Assembly: GCA_021202835.1 (NCBI GenBank)
Contig: JAJQCI010000198.1
Span: forward strand, 1 to 8,285
Source: Clostridiales bacterium
GTDB lineage: Bacteria > Bacillota > Clostridia > Lachnospirales > CAG-274
Direction: 5' to 3'
DNA length: 8,285 bases
Positions 1-6,817 of this stretch are shown here, piece by piece; positions within the stretch are counted from its first letter, which is position 1, and the number at the start of each line of letters is the position of its first letter. Under the pieces are notes generated by a model. That model did not search any database. It worked only from the letters and a program-made list of their open reading frames with translations, and was not told where the DNA came from. A program made the position numbers and the translations under genes.

Positions 1-34
1 TATTTTCCGAAAAATGAAAAAAGCACTGTTTTTG

Positions 35-63
35 TTGACATTAAAAAATTTACGTTGTATAAT
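35..63 (+). promoter_or_regulatory. Consensus sigma-70 promoter of the ABC transporter operon
   Basis: TTGACA at 35-40 and TATAAT at 58-63 are separated by exactly 17 bp, so both hexamers and the spacing match the vegetative sigma factor consensus perfectly. Transcription should begin near 70, leaving a leader of about 100 nt before the lipoprotein gene. I see no obvious operator palindrome over the promoter. Confidence 0.88.
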
Positions 64-73
64 TGTTCATAGG

Positions 74-112
74 AAATGATGATTTAGGGAAAAATCGAGC
101 TTTTCATCATTT
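74..112 (+). promoter_or_regulatory. Stem-loop at the 5' end of the ABC operon leader
   Basis: AAATGATGA (74-82) is perfectly complementary to TCATCATTT (104-112), giving a 9-bp stem with a 21-nt loop that starts within a few bases of the predicted transcript start. A shorter alternative stem, GATTT (81-85) with AAATC (92-96), would compete with it. The stem is followed by TACCGGGGTA and a T run at 125-131, but A residues separate them, so it is not a clean terminator. It could be an mRNA-stabilising 5' hairpin or a small regulatory leader. It does not show the conserved features of a T-box or of any riboswitch I can recognise. Confidence 0.4.
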
Positions 113-168
113 ACCGGGGTAAAATTTTTTTACGGAATATTTAAAATTTATGTAAGGAGAGATTAAAA

Positions 169-1248
169 ATGAAAAAGGCACTTGCCGTTATTTTATCACT
201 TGCCATGGTTTCGGCCGCTGTGGGCTGCGGAGGAACTTCTTCGGGAGAAGCCGAAGAAAACGCTGCGGAAACAGCCGAGGAAGAACCTGCTGAAGAGACT
301 GACGCTGCTGACGGAGCTGTTTATAAGGTAGGCATTGTTCAGTATGTTGACGACGCTTCATTAAACCAGATTGAAAAGGCAATCGAAGAGGAGCTTACCG
401 CAAAGGGCGAAGAACTGGGGGTTACGTTTAACTTTGCCGACTACACATACAACGGTCAGGCTGACTCAACAACCTTAAACCAGATTGCCGCAGGGCTCGT
501 TGCCGATGAGGTTGATATAATTATACCTATGTCAACTCCGGCCGCTATGATTATGCAGACAGCAACGGAAACAAACCAAATTCCCGTTGTATTCTCCGCT
601 GTTACCGACCCTGTAGGGGCAGGGCTTGCTGCAAGTCTTGAAGAACCCGGCTCAAACATAACCGGCACATCAGACGCTCTTGACACAGAAGCTATTTTCA
701 GTCTTATCACAGCTGCCGACCCCGATATAACAACAATCGGTCTTCTTTATGACAACGGTCAGGATTCATCTAAGGCTGCTATAGAAGAGGCTAAGGCTTA
801 TTGTGACGCAAACGGAATCACATATATCGAAAAGACGGGAACAACAAATAATGAGGTTATGCTGGCTGCCGATGCACTTATCGCAGCAGGGGCAGAGGCT
901 GTGTTTACACCTACAGACAACACAATTATGACAGCCGAGCTTGGTATATATGAAAAATTTATTGAAGCAAAGGTTCCTCACTATACGGGAGCAGATTCAT
1001 TTGCTCTTAACGGCGCTTTCCTTGGCTACGGCGTAAACTATGCAGAGCTGGGAACAGCAACAGCCGATATGGCAGCTGATATTCTGGTAAACGGCAGCGA
1101 CCCTGCCACAACACCTGTTCAGACTCTTGACAACGGTATCGCAACCGTAAACATCGAAACAGCCGAAGCTATAGGCCTTGACTACAGTATGTTTGCAGAT
1201 ATGTGCGAAAGCCTTGTTGAAACAAAGACAGCGGAAGAATTCGAATAA
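169..1248 (+). CDS. ABC transporter substrate-binding lipoprotein, ABC_sub_bind (TrpX-like) family
   Basis: This is the extracellular solute-binding component of the importer encoded with the next two genes. Residues 1-19 form a lipoprotein signal peptide (MKK, then a hydrophobic stretch) ending in the lipobox AVGC, so Cys20 should be lipidated and tethered to the outer membrane face. Residues 21-49 are a very acidic Ala/Glu-rich linker. The two-lobed binding domain starts around residue 52 (YKVGIVQYVD) and runs to the end. Family-typical stretches are FSAVTDPVGAG (142-152), PGSNITGTSD (160-169) and the TPTDN segment near 247-251. The 359-residue length is slightly long for the family because of the linker. 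Start: the ATG has AAGGAGA (154-160) 8 nt upstream. Characterised or predicted relatives bind aromatic amino acids (TrpX-type), but the family also includes other substrates. The leader shows no tryptophan T-box, so the ligand is left open. Confidence 0.92.
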   Translation: MKKALAVILSLAMVSAAVGCGGTSSGEAEENAAETAEEEPAEETDAADGAVYKVGIVQYVDDASLNQIEKAIEEELTAKGEELGVTFNFADYTYNGQADSTTLNQIAAGLVADEVDIIIPMSTPAAMIMQTATETNQIPVVFSAVTDPVGAGLAASLEEPGSNITGTSDALDTEAIFSLITAADPDITTIGLLYDNGQDSSKAAIEEAKAYCDANGITYIEKTGTTNNEVMLAADALIAAGAEAVFTPTDNTIMTAELGIYEKFIEAKVPHYTGADSFALNGAFLGYGVNYAELGTATADMAADILVNGSDPATTPVQTLDNGIATVNIETAEAIGLDYSMFADMCESLVETKTAEEFE

Positions 1249-1264
1249 TTCTGTAACATATAAC

Positions 1265-1294
1265 AGAGGGTGCCTTTTGACGCCCTCTCTTTAT
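1265..1294 (+). terminator. Intercistronic hairpin between binding-protein and permease genes
   Basis: AGAGGGTG (1265-1272) pairs with CGCCCTCT (1281-1288), giving an 8-bp stem with one G-U pair and an 8-nt loop, followed by CTTTATT. The T tract is interrupted, so it is probably a leaky terminator or a 3' stabiliser of the upstream message. Such hairpins commonly let the binding protein be made in excess over its membrane partners. It ends 20 bases before the permease ATG. Confidence 0.6.
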
Positions 1295-1308
1295 TAAGGG
1301 GAAATTTT

Positions 1309-2229
1309 ATGGCTTCGATTTTTACTGTTTCAATACTTCAAAGTGCTCTCGAGCTGGGGTGTATTTATTCGCTTGTGGCTCTTGCGCTTTTTGTATCATT
1401 TTCACTTTTAAATATAGCCGACCTTACTACGGACGGCTGTTTCACGCTGGGCTGTGCCGCCGGGGCTATGGTTACTCTTTCGGGCCACCCCTTTCTGGCT
1501 CTTGCCGCCGCAATATTTGCAGGGGTGTGCGCCGGCTTTGTTACGGCGTTTCTTCAGACACAAATGGGGGTTGAATCTATTTTAGCCGGAATTATAGTTA
1601 ATACCGGCCTTTACACAATAAATATAGCCGTTATGGGCTTCAGTTCCATAGCCAATCTTTTTAACTGTAATACTGTTTTTTCAATAGCTAAGAATTACAT
1701 AGGCTCCGACTGGTATAAGCTTATTGTTGCGGCCGGCTTTGTTATTGTCGTAGGTATAATTTTGGCTCTTTTTCTGGGAACAAGACTGGGTATGTCTATA
1801 AGGGCCACAGGCGACAATCCCGATATGGTTCAGGCTTCCAGCATAAATTCAGCCTTTACAATAACCGTGGGCCTTTGTGTGGCCAACGCTATGACGGCGC
1901 TTTCCGGGGCGCTTATAGCTCAATATCAGAAATCCTGCGACATAAACATAGGCACGGGCATGGTAACTATAGCCCTTGCCAGTCTTATTATAGGGGAAAC
2001 TCTTATAGGAAAGGGCGGAATATTTAAGAGAGTCGTGGGGGTAATTTTCGGAAGCTGCCTTTACAGACTTATCGTTGCTATAGCTCTCAGACTGAGTATT
2101 CCTGCCGAATGTTTAAAGCTTGTTTCGGCGATAATAGTTGCGATAGCTATTTCATTCCCTTATCTCAAGGGAAAAGCCGCCTTTTGGACTCAGACCAGAC
2201 TTAGGGGAAAAGGGGGAGTAAGAAAATGA
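1309..2229 (+). CDS. ABC transporter permease, BPD_transp_2 family (TrpY-like)
   Basis: This is the membrane-spanning subunit of the importer. The 306-residue protein is almost entirely hydrophobic, with about eight or nine membrane segments: roughly 7-30, 34-55, 60-85, 90-113, 137-157, 185-207, 217-233, 243-260 and 266-285. The cytoplasmic loop around 158-180, with the pattern LGMSIRATGDNPDMVQ, is the branched-chain-permease-type coupling region that contacts the ATPase. The tail is short and basic. Start choice: an upstream in-frame GTG at 1270 lies inside the intercistronic hairpin and has no spaced Shine-Dalgarno. The ATG at 1309 has AAGGGGA (1296-1302) 6 nt upstream, so 1309 is preferred. 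Its TGA overlaps the next gene's ATG (ATGA), which implies translational coupling. As family knowledge, one such permease usually dimerises to form the channel. Confidence 0.9.
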   Translation: MASIFTVSILQSALELGCIYSLVALALFVSFSLLNIADLTTDGCFTLGCAAGAMVTLSGHPFLALAAAIFAGVCAGFVTAFLQTQMGVESILAGIIVNTGLYTINIAVMGFSSIANLFNCNTVFSIAKNYIGSDWYKLIVAAGFVIVVGIILALFLGTRLGMSIRATGDNPDMVQASSINSAFTITVGLCVANAMTALSGALIAQYQKSCDINIGTGMVTIALASLIIGETLIGKGGIFKRVVGVIFGSCLYRLIVAIALRLSIPAECLKLVSAIIVAIAISFPYLKGKAAFWTQTRLRGKGGVRK

Positions 2230-3032
2230 TGCTTGAATTAAAAGAAATTTCAAAAACCTTTAACCCGGGAACTGTAAACGAAAAAACGGCTGTTGAAAAG
2301 CTTTCTCTTTATCTGGAAGAGGGAGACTTCGCCACTGTTGTAGGCTCCAACGGCGCAGGCAAAAGCACTATGTTTAACGCCATAACAGGGCAGTTTTATG
2401 TTGACGAAGGGCAGATTATTCTCGACGGAGAAGATATAACCTACAAAAAAAGACATCTCCGCAGCAAAAACATAGGCCATCTCTTTCAAGACCCCTTGAA
2501 GGGTACCGCTCCCCATATGACGATTGAAGAAAATATGGCTCTTGCCTATCTTCGTGCTTCAACCTCCCCAATGCGTTTTTTCAGCAGAATAAGCAGTGCA
2601 GATAAAAAAATGTTCAGAGAACAGCTTTCCCTTTTGAATATGGGCCTTGAGGACAGAATGAAACAGCCTGTGGGGCTTCTCTCAGGCGGTCAAAGGCAGG
2701 CCTTAACCCTTCTTATGGCTACAATGGTAACCCCTAAGCTCCTTCTTTTGGACGAACATACCGCCGCACTGGATCCTGCCACGGCGGAAAAGGTTTTGGA
2801 GCTTACAACCTCTATTGTGGCGGAAAGAAATATAACCTGCATAATGATAACACACAATATGCACCAGGCCCTTGAGGTTGGAAACCGAACCCTGATGATG
2901 GACAGCGGCAAAATAATTTTGGATATAAAGGGAGAAGAGCGCTCAAAGCTGACTGTTGACGACCTTATAGAACAGTTCAGAATAAACGCCGGCAAGCATC
3001 TTGACAACGACAGAATACTGATGTCTAAATAA
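2226..3032 (+). CDS. ABC transporter ATP-binding protein (TrpZ-like)
   Basis: This is the cytoplasmic ATPase that powers the importer. All nucleotide-binding motifs are intact: Walker A GSNGAGKST (40-48), Q-loop glutamine at 88 in LFQDP, signature LSGGQ (152-156), Walker B LLLLDE ending at catalytic Glu177, D-loop ALDP (181-184), and the switch histidine His210 in ITHNM. The 268-residue length is usual for an importer ATPase with no extra regulatory domain. The start overlaps the permease stop as ATGA, with GGGGGAG at 2212-2218 as ribosome binding site. A second ATG follows immediately (2229), so the first Met may be one codon later. The order binding protein, permease, ATPase is the standard one for this family. 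No further operon gene follows: downstream lies a decayed fragment. Confidence 0.94.
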   Translation: MMLELKEISKTFNPGTVNEKTAVEKLSLYLEEGDFATVVGSNGAGKSTMFNAITGQFYVDEGQIILDGEDITYKKRHLRSKNIGHLFQDPLKGTAPHMTIEENMALAYLRASTSPMRFFSRISSADKKMFREQLSLLNMGLEDRMKQPVGLLSGGQRQALTLLMATMVTPKLLLLDEHTAALDPATAEKVLELTTSIVAERNITCIMITHNMHQALEVGNRTLMMDSGKIILDIKGEERSKLTVDDLIEQFRINAGKHLDNDRILMSK

Positions 3033-3037
3033 ATCAT

Positions 3038-3058
3038 ATTACAGTAACATTACAGTAA
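3038..3058 (+). repeat. Tandem 10-bp direct repeat ATTACAGTAA
   Basis: ATTACAGTAA occurs at 3038-3047 and again at 3049-3058, an 11-bp period close to one helical turn, starting six bases after the ATPase stop codon. It may be a chance duplication, a small slippage product, or two half-sites for a DNA-binding protein. Nothing else in the sequence decides between these. Confidence 0.45.
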
Positions 3059-3070
3059 ATAATAAGCCGG

Positions 3071-3122
3071 AAACCTGACCCGATTTTCACCTTTTTGATA
3101 TTGAAAAAGAGCAGGTTTTTTT
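3071..3122 (+). terminator. Possible terminator of the ABC operon
   Basis: AAACCTG (3071-3077) is complementary to CAGGTTT (3112-3118), and seven T residues run from 3116 to 3122. The 34-nt loop can hold an internal stem, TTTTCA (3084-3089) with TGAAAA (3102-3107). The large loop and the overlap with the start of the nuclease remnant make this a weak prediction, but no better terminator lies behind the ATPase gene. Confidence 0.3.
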
Positions 3123-3522
3123 GGCTCCTTAAGGATTATGACCTTGTGGATATTGTTATGGTATGTCTCGGCAGGCGTGAATCAGAAAATTATAAAAGCT
3201 GTTTAAAACTGTTTGATGTTATTACAGCTTCAAATTTTTCAGCTGAAGAAAAACTTGATATAATGAAAGAAGAATTTAATATCAAGATAACAAAGAATAT
3301 TGAGGAAAAGGTGACGGCTGTGTGTAATATGAGCTGCGGTATTGAGAAAAGAGCTGAGAAAAAAGCATAAAAAAGGGCGAAAAGAAAGGCATAGAAAAAG
3401 CAGCTGTATCCTTACTGAAAAATGCAATGAACAATCTTCATCTTACACTCGAACAGGCTATGATAGGTTTGGGTATACCCGAAAGAGATTACTCCAAATA
3501 TCAAAGTCTTATTGAGGGATAA
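3095..3522 (+). pseudogene. Remnant of an Rpn-family (PD-(D/E)XK) nuclease/transposase, C-terminal part only, frameshifted
   Basis: Frame 2 from about 3095 to 3367 reads a segment with DLVDIVMVCLG, then SAEEKLDIMKEEFNI, and a tail GIEKRAEKKA. This is the character of the C-terminal third of Rpn-type recombination-promoting nucleases (PDDEXK_2 / putative transposase group). It stops at TAA 3368-3370. The usual C-terminal helix continues in frame 1, from about 3385 to TAA 3520-3522, reading KGIEKAAVSLL and then LTLEQAMIGLGIPERDYSKY. One base is missing relative to an open frame, most simply in one of the six-A runs at 3359-3374. The catalytic N-terminal domain (about 200 residues) is absent: frame 2 is closed at 3056-3058, there is no ATG, and the only start candidate is a TTG at 3095 without a ribosome binding site. 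I judge it non-functional. Family assignment is by pattern recognition only. Confidence 0.7.
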
Positions 3523-3537
3523 TTTTTGATAAATAGT

Positions 3538-3570
3538 GCAGCCTGCCTGTTGGTGCGGCTGTCTTTTTTT
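3538..3570 (+). terminator. Rho-independent terminator after the nuclease remnant
   Basis: GCAGCC (3538-3543) pairs with GGCTGT (3557-3562). A short inner stem GCC/GGT closes a TGTT loop, and CTTTTTTT follows at 3563-3570. This is a standard terminator shape and the most convincing stop signal between the ABC operon and trkA. Confidence 0.75.
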
Positions 3571-3637
3571 ATGACAAAACGCACGGCTTAGCTGTTACGA
3601 TTTTTTTATGTTTTTATTACAAAAATTAAAAAAACAC

Positions 3638-3666
3638 TAGGATATTTTGTGAAAATGTGTTAAAAT
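3638..3666 (+). promoter_or_regulatory. Likely trkA promoter, extended -10 type
   Basis: TAAAAT at 3661-3666 is one mismatch from TATAAT and is preceded by TGT (3658-3660), giving an extended -10 element. The -35 position 17 bp upstream (TAGGAT, 3638-3643) is poor, which extended -10 promoters tolerate. The expected leader of about 35 nt is too short to hold a riboswitch, so there is no sign of the c-di-AMP riboswitch that controls some potassium transporters. Confidence 0.55.
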
Positions 3667-3709
3667 AGTCATAAGGAGAACCGGAGAATCTGACTTAGGA
3701 GGAAAATAT

Positions 3710-5068
3710 ATGAAAATTGTTATAGTGGGCTGTGGAAAGGTTGGTTATACTCTGGCCGAAACATTAAACGAAGAGGGGCATGAACTGACGGTTATAGATT
3801 CAAACGAAGAAAACCTTATGAATTTAACCGATAATTTAGATGTAATGTGCTATACGGGCAACGGAAGCAGCTACCGTGTTTTAAACGACGCCGGAATTAA
3901 GAAAACCGATCTTCTTATTGCGGTTACAAACAAAGATGAAATAAATCTTTTAAGCTGTCTTATTGCAAAAAAAGCCGGCAACTGCCGAACAATAGCCAGA
4001 GTCCGTCATCCCGAATATTATGATGAAATAAGCTTTATAAGCGAGGAGCTGGGGCTTTTTATGGCCATAAACCCGGAGCTTGCCGCTGCAACTGATATTT
4101 TTAATCTTATAAGGGTTCCCTCGGCTATGGAGATGGATACCTTTGCCAAGGGTATGGCTAATATGGTTAAGCTTAAGCTGCCTAAAAACTCCCCGTGGAT
4201 TGATAAAAGAATTAAGGATATTCCTATAAAAGGTCTGCCCTTTCTTGTTGCTGTAATCGACAGAAACGGCAAGATTATTATTCCCAACGGAAACACAATA
4301 ATAAAGTACGGCGACAATCTTTTTGTTGTTGTTTCGTCAATGGATATGAACAGGCTTTTCAACGCCATAGGTGTAGCCTCAAAGCCCATAAAAGACGTAA
4401 TTATTGCCGGTGGGGGCACAATTTCATATTATTTGGCCAAAATGCTTCTTAAACACAAAATAAAGGTTAAAATAATCGTTCCCAGACTCGAAAGGTGTAA
4501 TGTTTTAAACGAGCTTTTGGACGACGCCATAATCATTCACGGCGACCCTACAAATCAAAATGTTCTTCTTGAAGAGGGAATCGAAAAAATAGACGCCTTT
4601 GTTTCAATTACAGATCACGATGAAGAAAATATTATGCTGGCGCTTTTTGCCGGCAAATATTCCAATGCAAAGCTGATTACAAAGGTTGACAAAATGAATT
4701 TTGAAAGAATGATTTATAACTTTCCTTTGGGCAGTATAATTTCACCTAAAATGATAACGGCTGAGGAAATGATAAGGTGCGTCCGCTCTATGCAGAACGC
4801 TATGGGCAGCAATGTTGAATCTGTTTATAAAATCGCCGAGGGCAAGGCTGAAGCTTTGGAATTTATCGTAAAAGGAAAATCAAAGGTTACCGACATTCCT
4901 CTTAAGGATTTAAACACAAAGCCGGATGTTCTTATATGCACTATAATAAGAAACGACAAAATAATAATTCCTCTGGGAAATGACGTTATTATGAAAAACG
5001 ACAGAGTTATAATCGCTACAACAGGCAAGGGACTTAAGGACTTGGAAGACATAGTTAAAAACGGGTGA
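3710..5068 (+). CDS. trkA: Trk potassium uptake system NAD-binding regulatory subunit TrkA
   Basis: This is the cytosolic gating ring subunit of the Trk potassium transporter. At 452 residues it has the two-unit architecture of classical TrkA (about 458 in E. coli): RCK_N 1-130, RCK_C about 145-220, RCK_N about 228-360, RCK_C about 372-450. The first Rossmann unit is canonical, with GCGKVG at 7-12 and the ribose-binding acid Asp30 in VIDSNEENL. The second unit is altered: its glycine motif reads GGGTIS (234-239), with Ser for the last Gly, and the acid expected at the end of the second strand is Val257 (KIIVPRLERC). NAD(H) is therefore probably bound only in the first unit, which is inference. 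The start is the ATG with a perfect AGGAGG (3697-3702) 7 nt upstream. trkH follows after 6 bases, so the two are co-transcribed. Confidence 0.95.
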   Translation: MKIVIVGCGKVGYTLAETLNEEGHELTVIDSNEENLMNLTDNLDVMCYTGNGSSYRVLNDAGIKKTDLLIAVTNKDEINLLSCLIAKKAGNCRTIARVRHPEYYDEISFISEELGLFMAINPELAAATDIFNLIRVPSAMEMDTFAKGMANMVKLKLPKNSPWIDKRIKDIPIKGLPFLVAVIDRNGKIIIPNGNTIIKYGDNLFVVVSSMDMNRLFNAIGVASKPIKDVIIAGGGTISYYLAKMLLKHKIKVKIIVPRLERCNVLNELLDDAIIIHGDPTNQNVLLEEGIEKIDAFVSITDHDEENIMLALFAGKYSNAKLITKVDKMNFERMIYNFPLGSIISPKMITAEEMIRCVRSMQNAMGSNVESVYKIAEGKAEALEFIVKGKSKVTDIPLKDLNTKPDVLICTIIRNDKIIIPLGNDVIMKNDRVIIATTGKGLKDLEDIVKNG

Positions 5069-5074
5069 TGATAT

Positions 5075-6518
5075 ATGAATTACAGCAGTATATTTTTAAT
5101 TTTGGGCTGGATAATACAAATTGAGGGGCTTTTTATGCTTTTGCCTCTTGTTACGGCGGTTATATACAGAGAGCCGGCCGGAAGATATTTTTTCATTACG
5201 GGAGTTTTTGCGGTTATCTTAGGCCATATTCTCACGAAGGTTTTTTCCGCAAAGAACCGCTTTTACGCAAGAGAAGGCTTTGTAACCGTTTCGCTGGGCT
5301 GGATTGTTTTGGGGCTTATAGGGGCTCTGCCTCTTTATTTAAGCGGAGAAATTCCCAAATACATAGATGCGGTTTTCGAAATTGTTTCGGGCTTTACAAC
5401 AACCGGTGCAAGCATAGCCCCCAACGTTGAGGATTTTTCATACTGTGTCAATCTTTCGCGTTGTTTTTCCCACTGGCTGGGCGGTATGGGCGTTCTTGTT
5501 TTTGTTTTGGCCGTTTTGCCGCTTGCCGGGGGAGGGCAGAATCTTCGTCTTATGAAGGCGGAAAGCCCGGGGCCCTCTGTCAGCAAGCTTGTTCCCAAGC
5601 TTAAGACAAGCGCCCTTTATCTGTATGCAATATATATGTTTTTAACAGTCCTAATGTTTATATTCCTTATTTTGGGAAGAATGCCTATATATGACGCCCT
5701 TTGTACGTCAATAGGCACGGCAGGCACCGGAGGCTACGGCATAAAGGCCGATAGTATAGGCAGCTATAGCCCTTATATACAAAATGTCTGCACTGTCTTT
5801 ATGTTTCTTTTCGGCGTAAACTTTAATTTTTACTTCTTTATTCTTATAAAGAGGGTTAAAGAGGCTTTCAGCATAGAAGAGGTAAAGTGGTATTTTATAG
5901 TATACGCAGGGGCTTCTCTTCTTGTGGCTTTAAATGTAACATTTGCTATGGGTGAGAGCTTTTTCTACAGCCTTCACCATGCTTTTTTCCAGTGTGCCTC
6001 GGTTATGACGACAACGGGCTTTTCAACCGTTGACTTTGACCTTTGGCCGCAAGTTTTCGAAGATGATAATGCTGGGGCTTATGTTTATAGGGGCCTGCGC
6101 AGGCAGCACCGGCGGCGGTATGAAGGTTTCGAGATTTATAATTTATTTCAGAACCGCCAAGAAGGAGCTTTCATGTCTTATTCACCCCAGAAGCGTTAAG
6201 GTTGTTAAAATGGACGGCAAAAAAATAGAACATAACGTAGTTCGCTCGGCAAATATTTTCTTAATATGCTATGTTTTGATTTTTGCTGCGTCTCTTCTTA
6301 TTTTGAGTCTTGAAAACTATGACTTTACGACGAATTTTACGGCTGTAGCGGCTACATTTAACAACATCGGCCCCGGCTTCTCTCTGGTAGGCCCTACGCA
6401 GAATTTCAGCTTTTTTAACCCTCTGTCAAAAATAGTGCTGATTTTTGATATGCTTGCCGGCAGACTTGAAATATTCCCCATGCTTATTTTGTTCTCACCG
6501 GCAACGTGGAAAAAATAA
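5075..6518 (+). pseudogene. trkH: Trk potassium transporter membrane subunit TrkH, interrupted by a +1 frameshift
   Basis: This is the potassium-conducting membrane subunit that pairs with TrkA. Frame 2 from ATG 5075 encodes residues 1-326 (to 6052), ending DFDLWPQ. The protein continues in frame 3 from 6054 as FSKMIMLGLMFIG to the TAA at 6516-6518. Skipping one base at about 6053 restores 480 residues, the normal TrkH length. All four pore loops are recognisable: TTTGAS (108-113), GTAGTGGYG (214-222), TTTGFS (312-317) and NNIGPGFS (429-436). The glycine-rich gating loop GACAGSTGGGMK is at 339-350. Read literally, frame 2 runs into unrelated sequence and stops at 6199 (374 residues), losing the gating loop and fourth pore loop and so presumably function. 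No internal ribosome binding site suits a separate second protein. Either a real mutation or a single-base sequence error is possible; the otherwise perfect conservation makes error or a very recent mutation likely. Confidence 0.88.
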
Positions 6519-6544
6519 GAAGGAAAAACGGAATTTAGGGGTAA

Positions 6545-6570
6545 CAGTTCAGCTGTGCCATGCTGAACTG
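6545..6570 (+). repeat. Perfect 9-bp inverted repeat before the small gene
   Basis: CAGTTCAGC (6545-6553) and GCTGAACTG (6562-6570) are exact inverted copies with an 8-nt loop TGTGCCAT. No T tract follows, so it is not an intrinsic terminator. It sits 22 bases before the ATG of the 58-aa gene and just upstream of its ribosome binding site. It could be an RNA processing or stabilising hairpin, or a protein-binding palindrome. Confidence 0.65.
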
Positions 6571-6592
6571 CTGCATTTAGGGAGGTGAGAAT

Positions 6593-6769
6593 ATGCCATC
6601 AAACGGAGAAATGATTAACAATCTTATAGACTCTTATGAAAATTTACAAAAAATAAAAACCGCCAAAAATACCGAAAGGGAAATAGAACATCAGTTAAAA
6701 CTGATTAGGGCAAAGCTTCAGGCATTCGGAATCGTAACAGATGATTTAGACAGACAGGGTGACGAATAA
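6593..6769 (+). CDS. Small hypothetical protein, 58 aa
   Basis: The frame begins at ATG 6593 with a very strong ribosome binding site, GGGAGGTGA at 6580-6588, and ends at TAA 6767-6769. The predicted product begins MPSNGEMINNLIDSYENLQK. It is hydrophilic and charged, with no signal peptide or membrane segment, and looks mostly helical: residues about 5-45 have the heptad-like spacing of a short coiled coil (INNLIDSYENLQKI, then EIEHQLKLIRAKL). It ends in an acidic tail, DDLDRQGDE. I do not recognise a family. It lies 74 bases behind trkH with no terminator between, so it is probably on the Trk transcript, with a perfect inverted repeat in the gap. The excellent ribosome binding site and amphipathic pattern argue that it is a real gene. 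Confidence 0.62.
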   Translation: MPSNGEMINNLIDSYENLQKIKTAKNTEREIEHQLKLIRAKLQAFGIVTDDLDRQGDE

Positions 6770-6817
6770 AACCGGTAACAGCTGAAAAAACGCTTGAAGA
6801 TTAATAAGGAGATATAA

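Noticed and set aside
14..79. 21-codon frame starting MKKAL upstream of the ABC operon
   Set aside because: It has no ribosome binding site and overlaps the whole -35/-10 promoter, so it would lie mostly outside the transcript.
64..168. T-box or other known riboswitch before the ABC operon
   Set aside because: The leader is too short for a T-box and lacks its conserved TGG-rich element. I recognised no other riboswitch core.
1270..1308. GTG at 1270 as permease start, adding 13 residues
   Set aside because: It lies inside the intercistronic hairpin with no spaced Shine-Dalgarno. ATG 1309 has AAGGGGA at good spacing and the family-like N-terminus.
3667..3709. c-di-AMP (ydaO-type) riboswitch before trkA
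   Set aside because: Only about 40 bases separate the likely promoter from the start codon, far too few for that structure.
6041..6062. Programmed +1 frameshifting in trkH
   Set aside because: There is no stop codon, slippery run with a rare codon, or stimulatory structure at the junction, and I know of no TrkH made this way. An indel or sequence error is simpler.
6545..6570. Inverted repeat behind trkH as a terminator
   Set aside because: The stem is perfect but is followed by CTGCATTTAG rather than a T tract, and a gene with a strong ribosome binding site follows at once.
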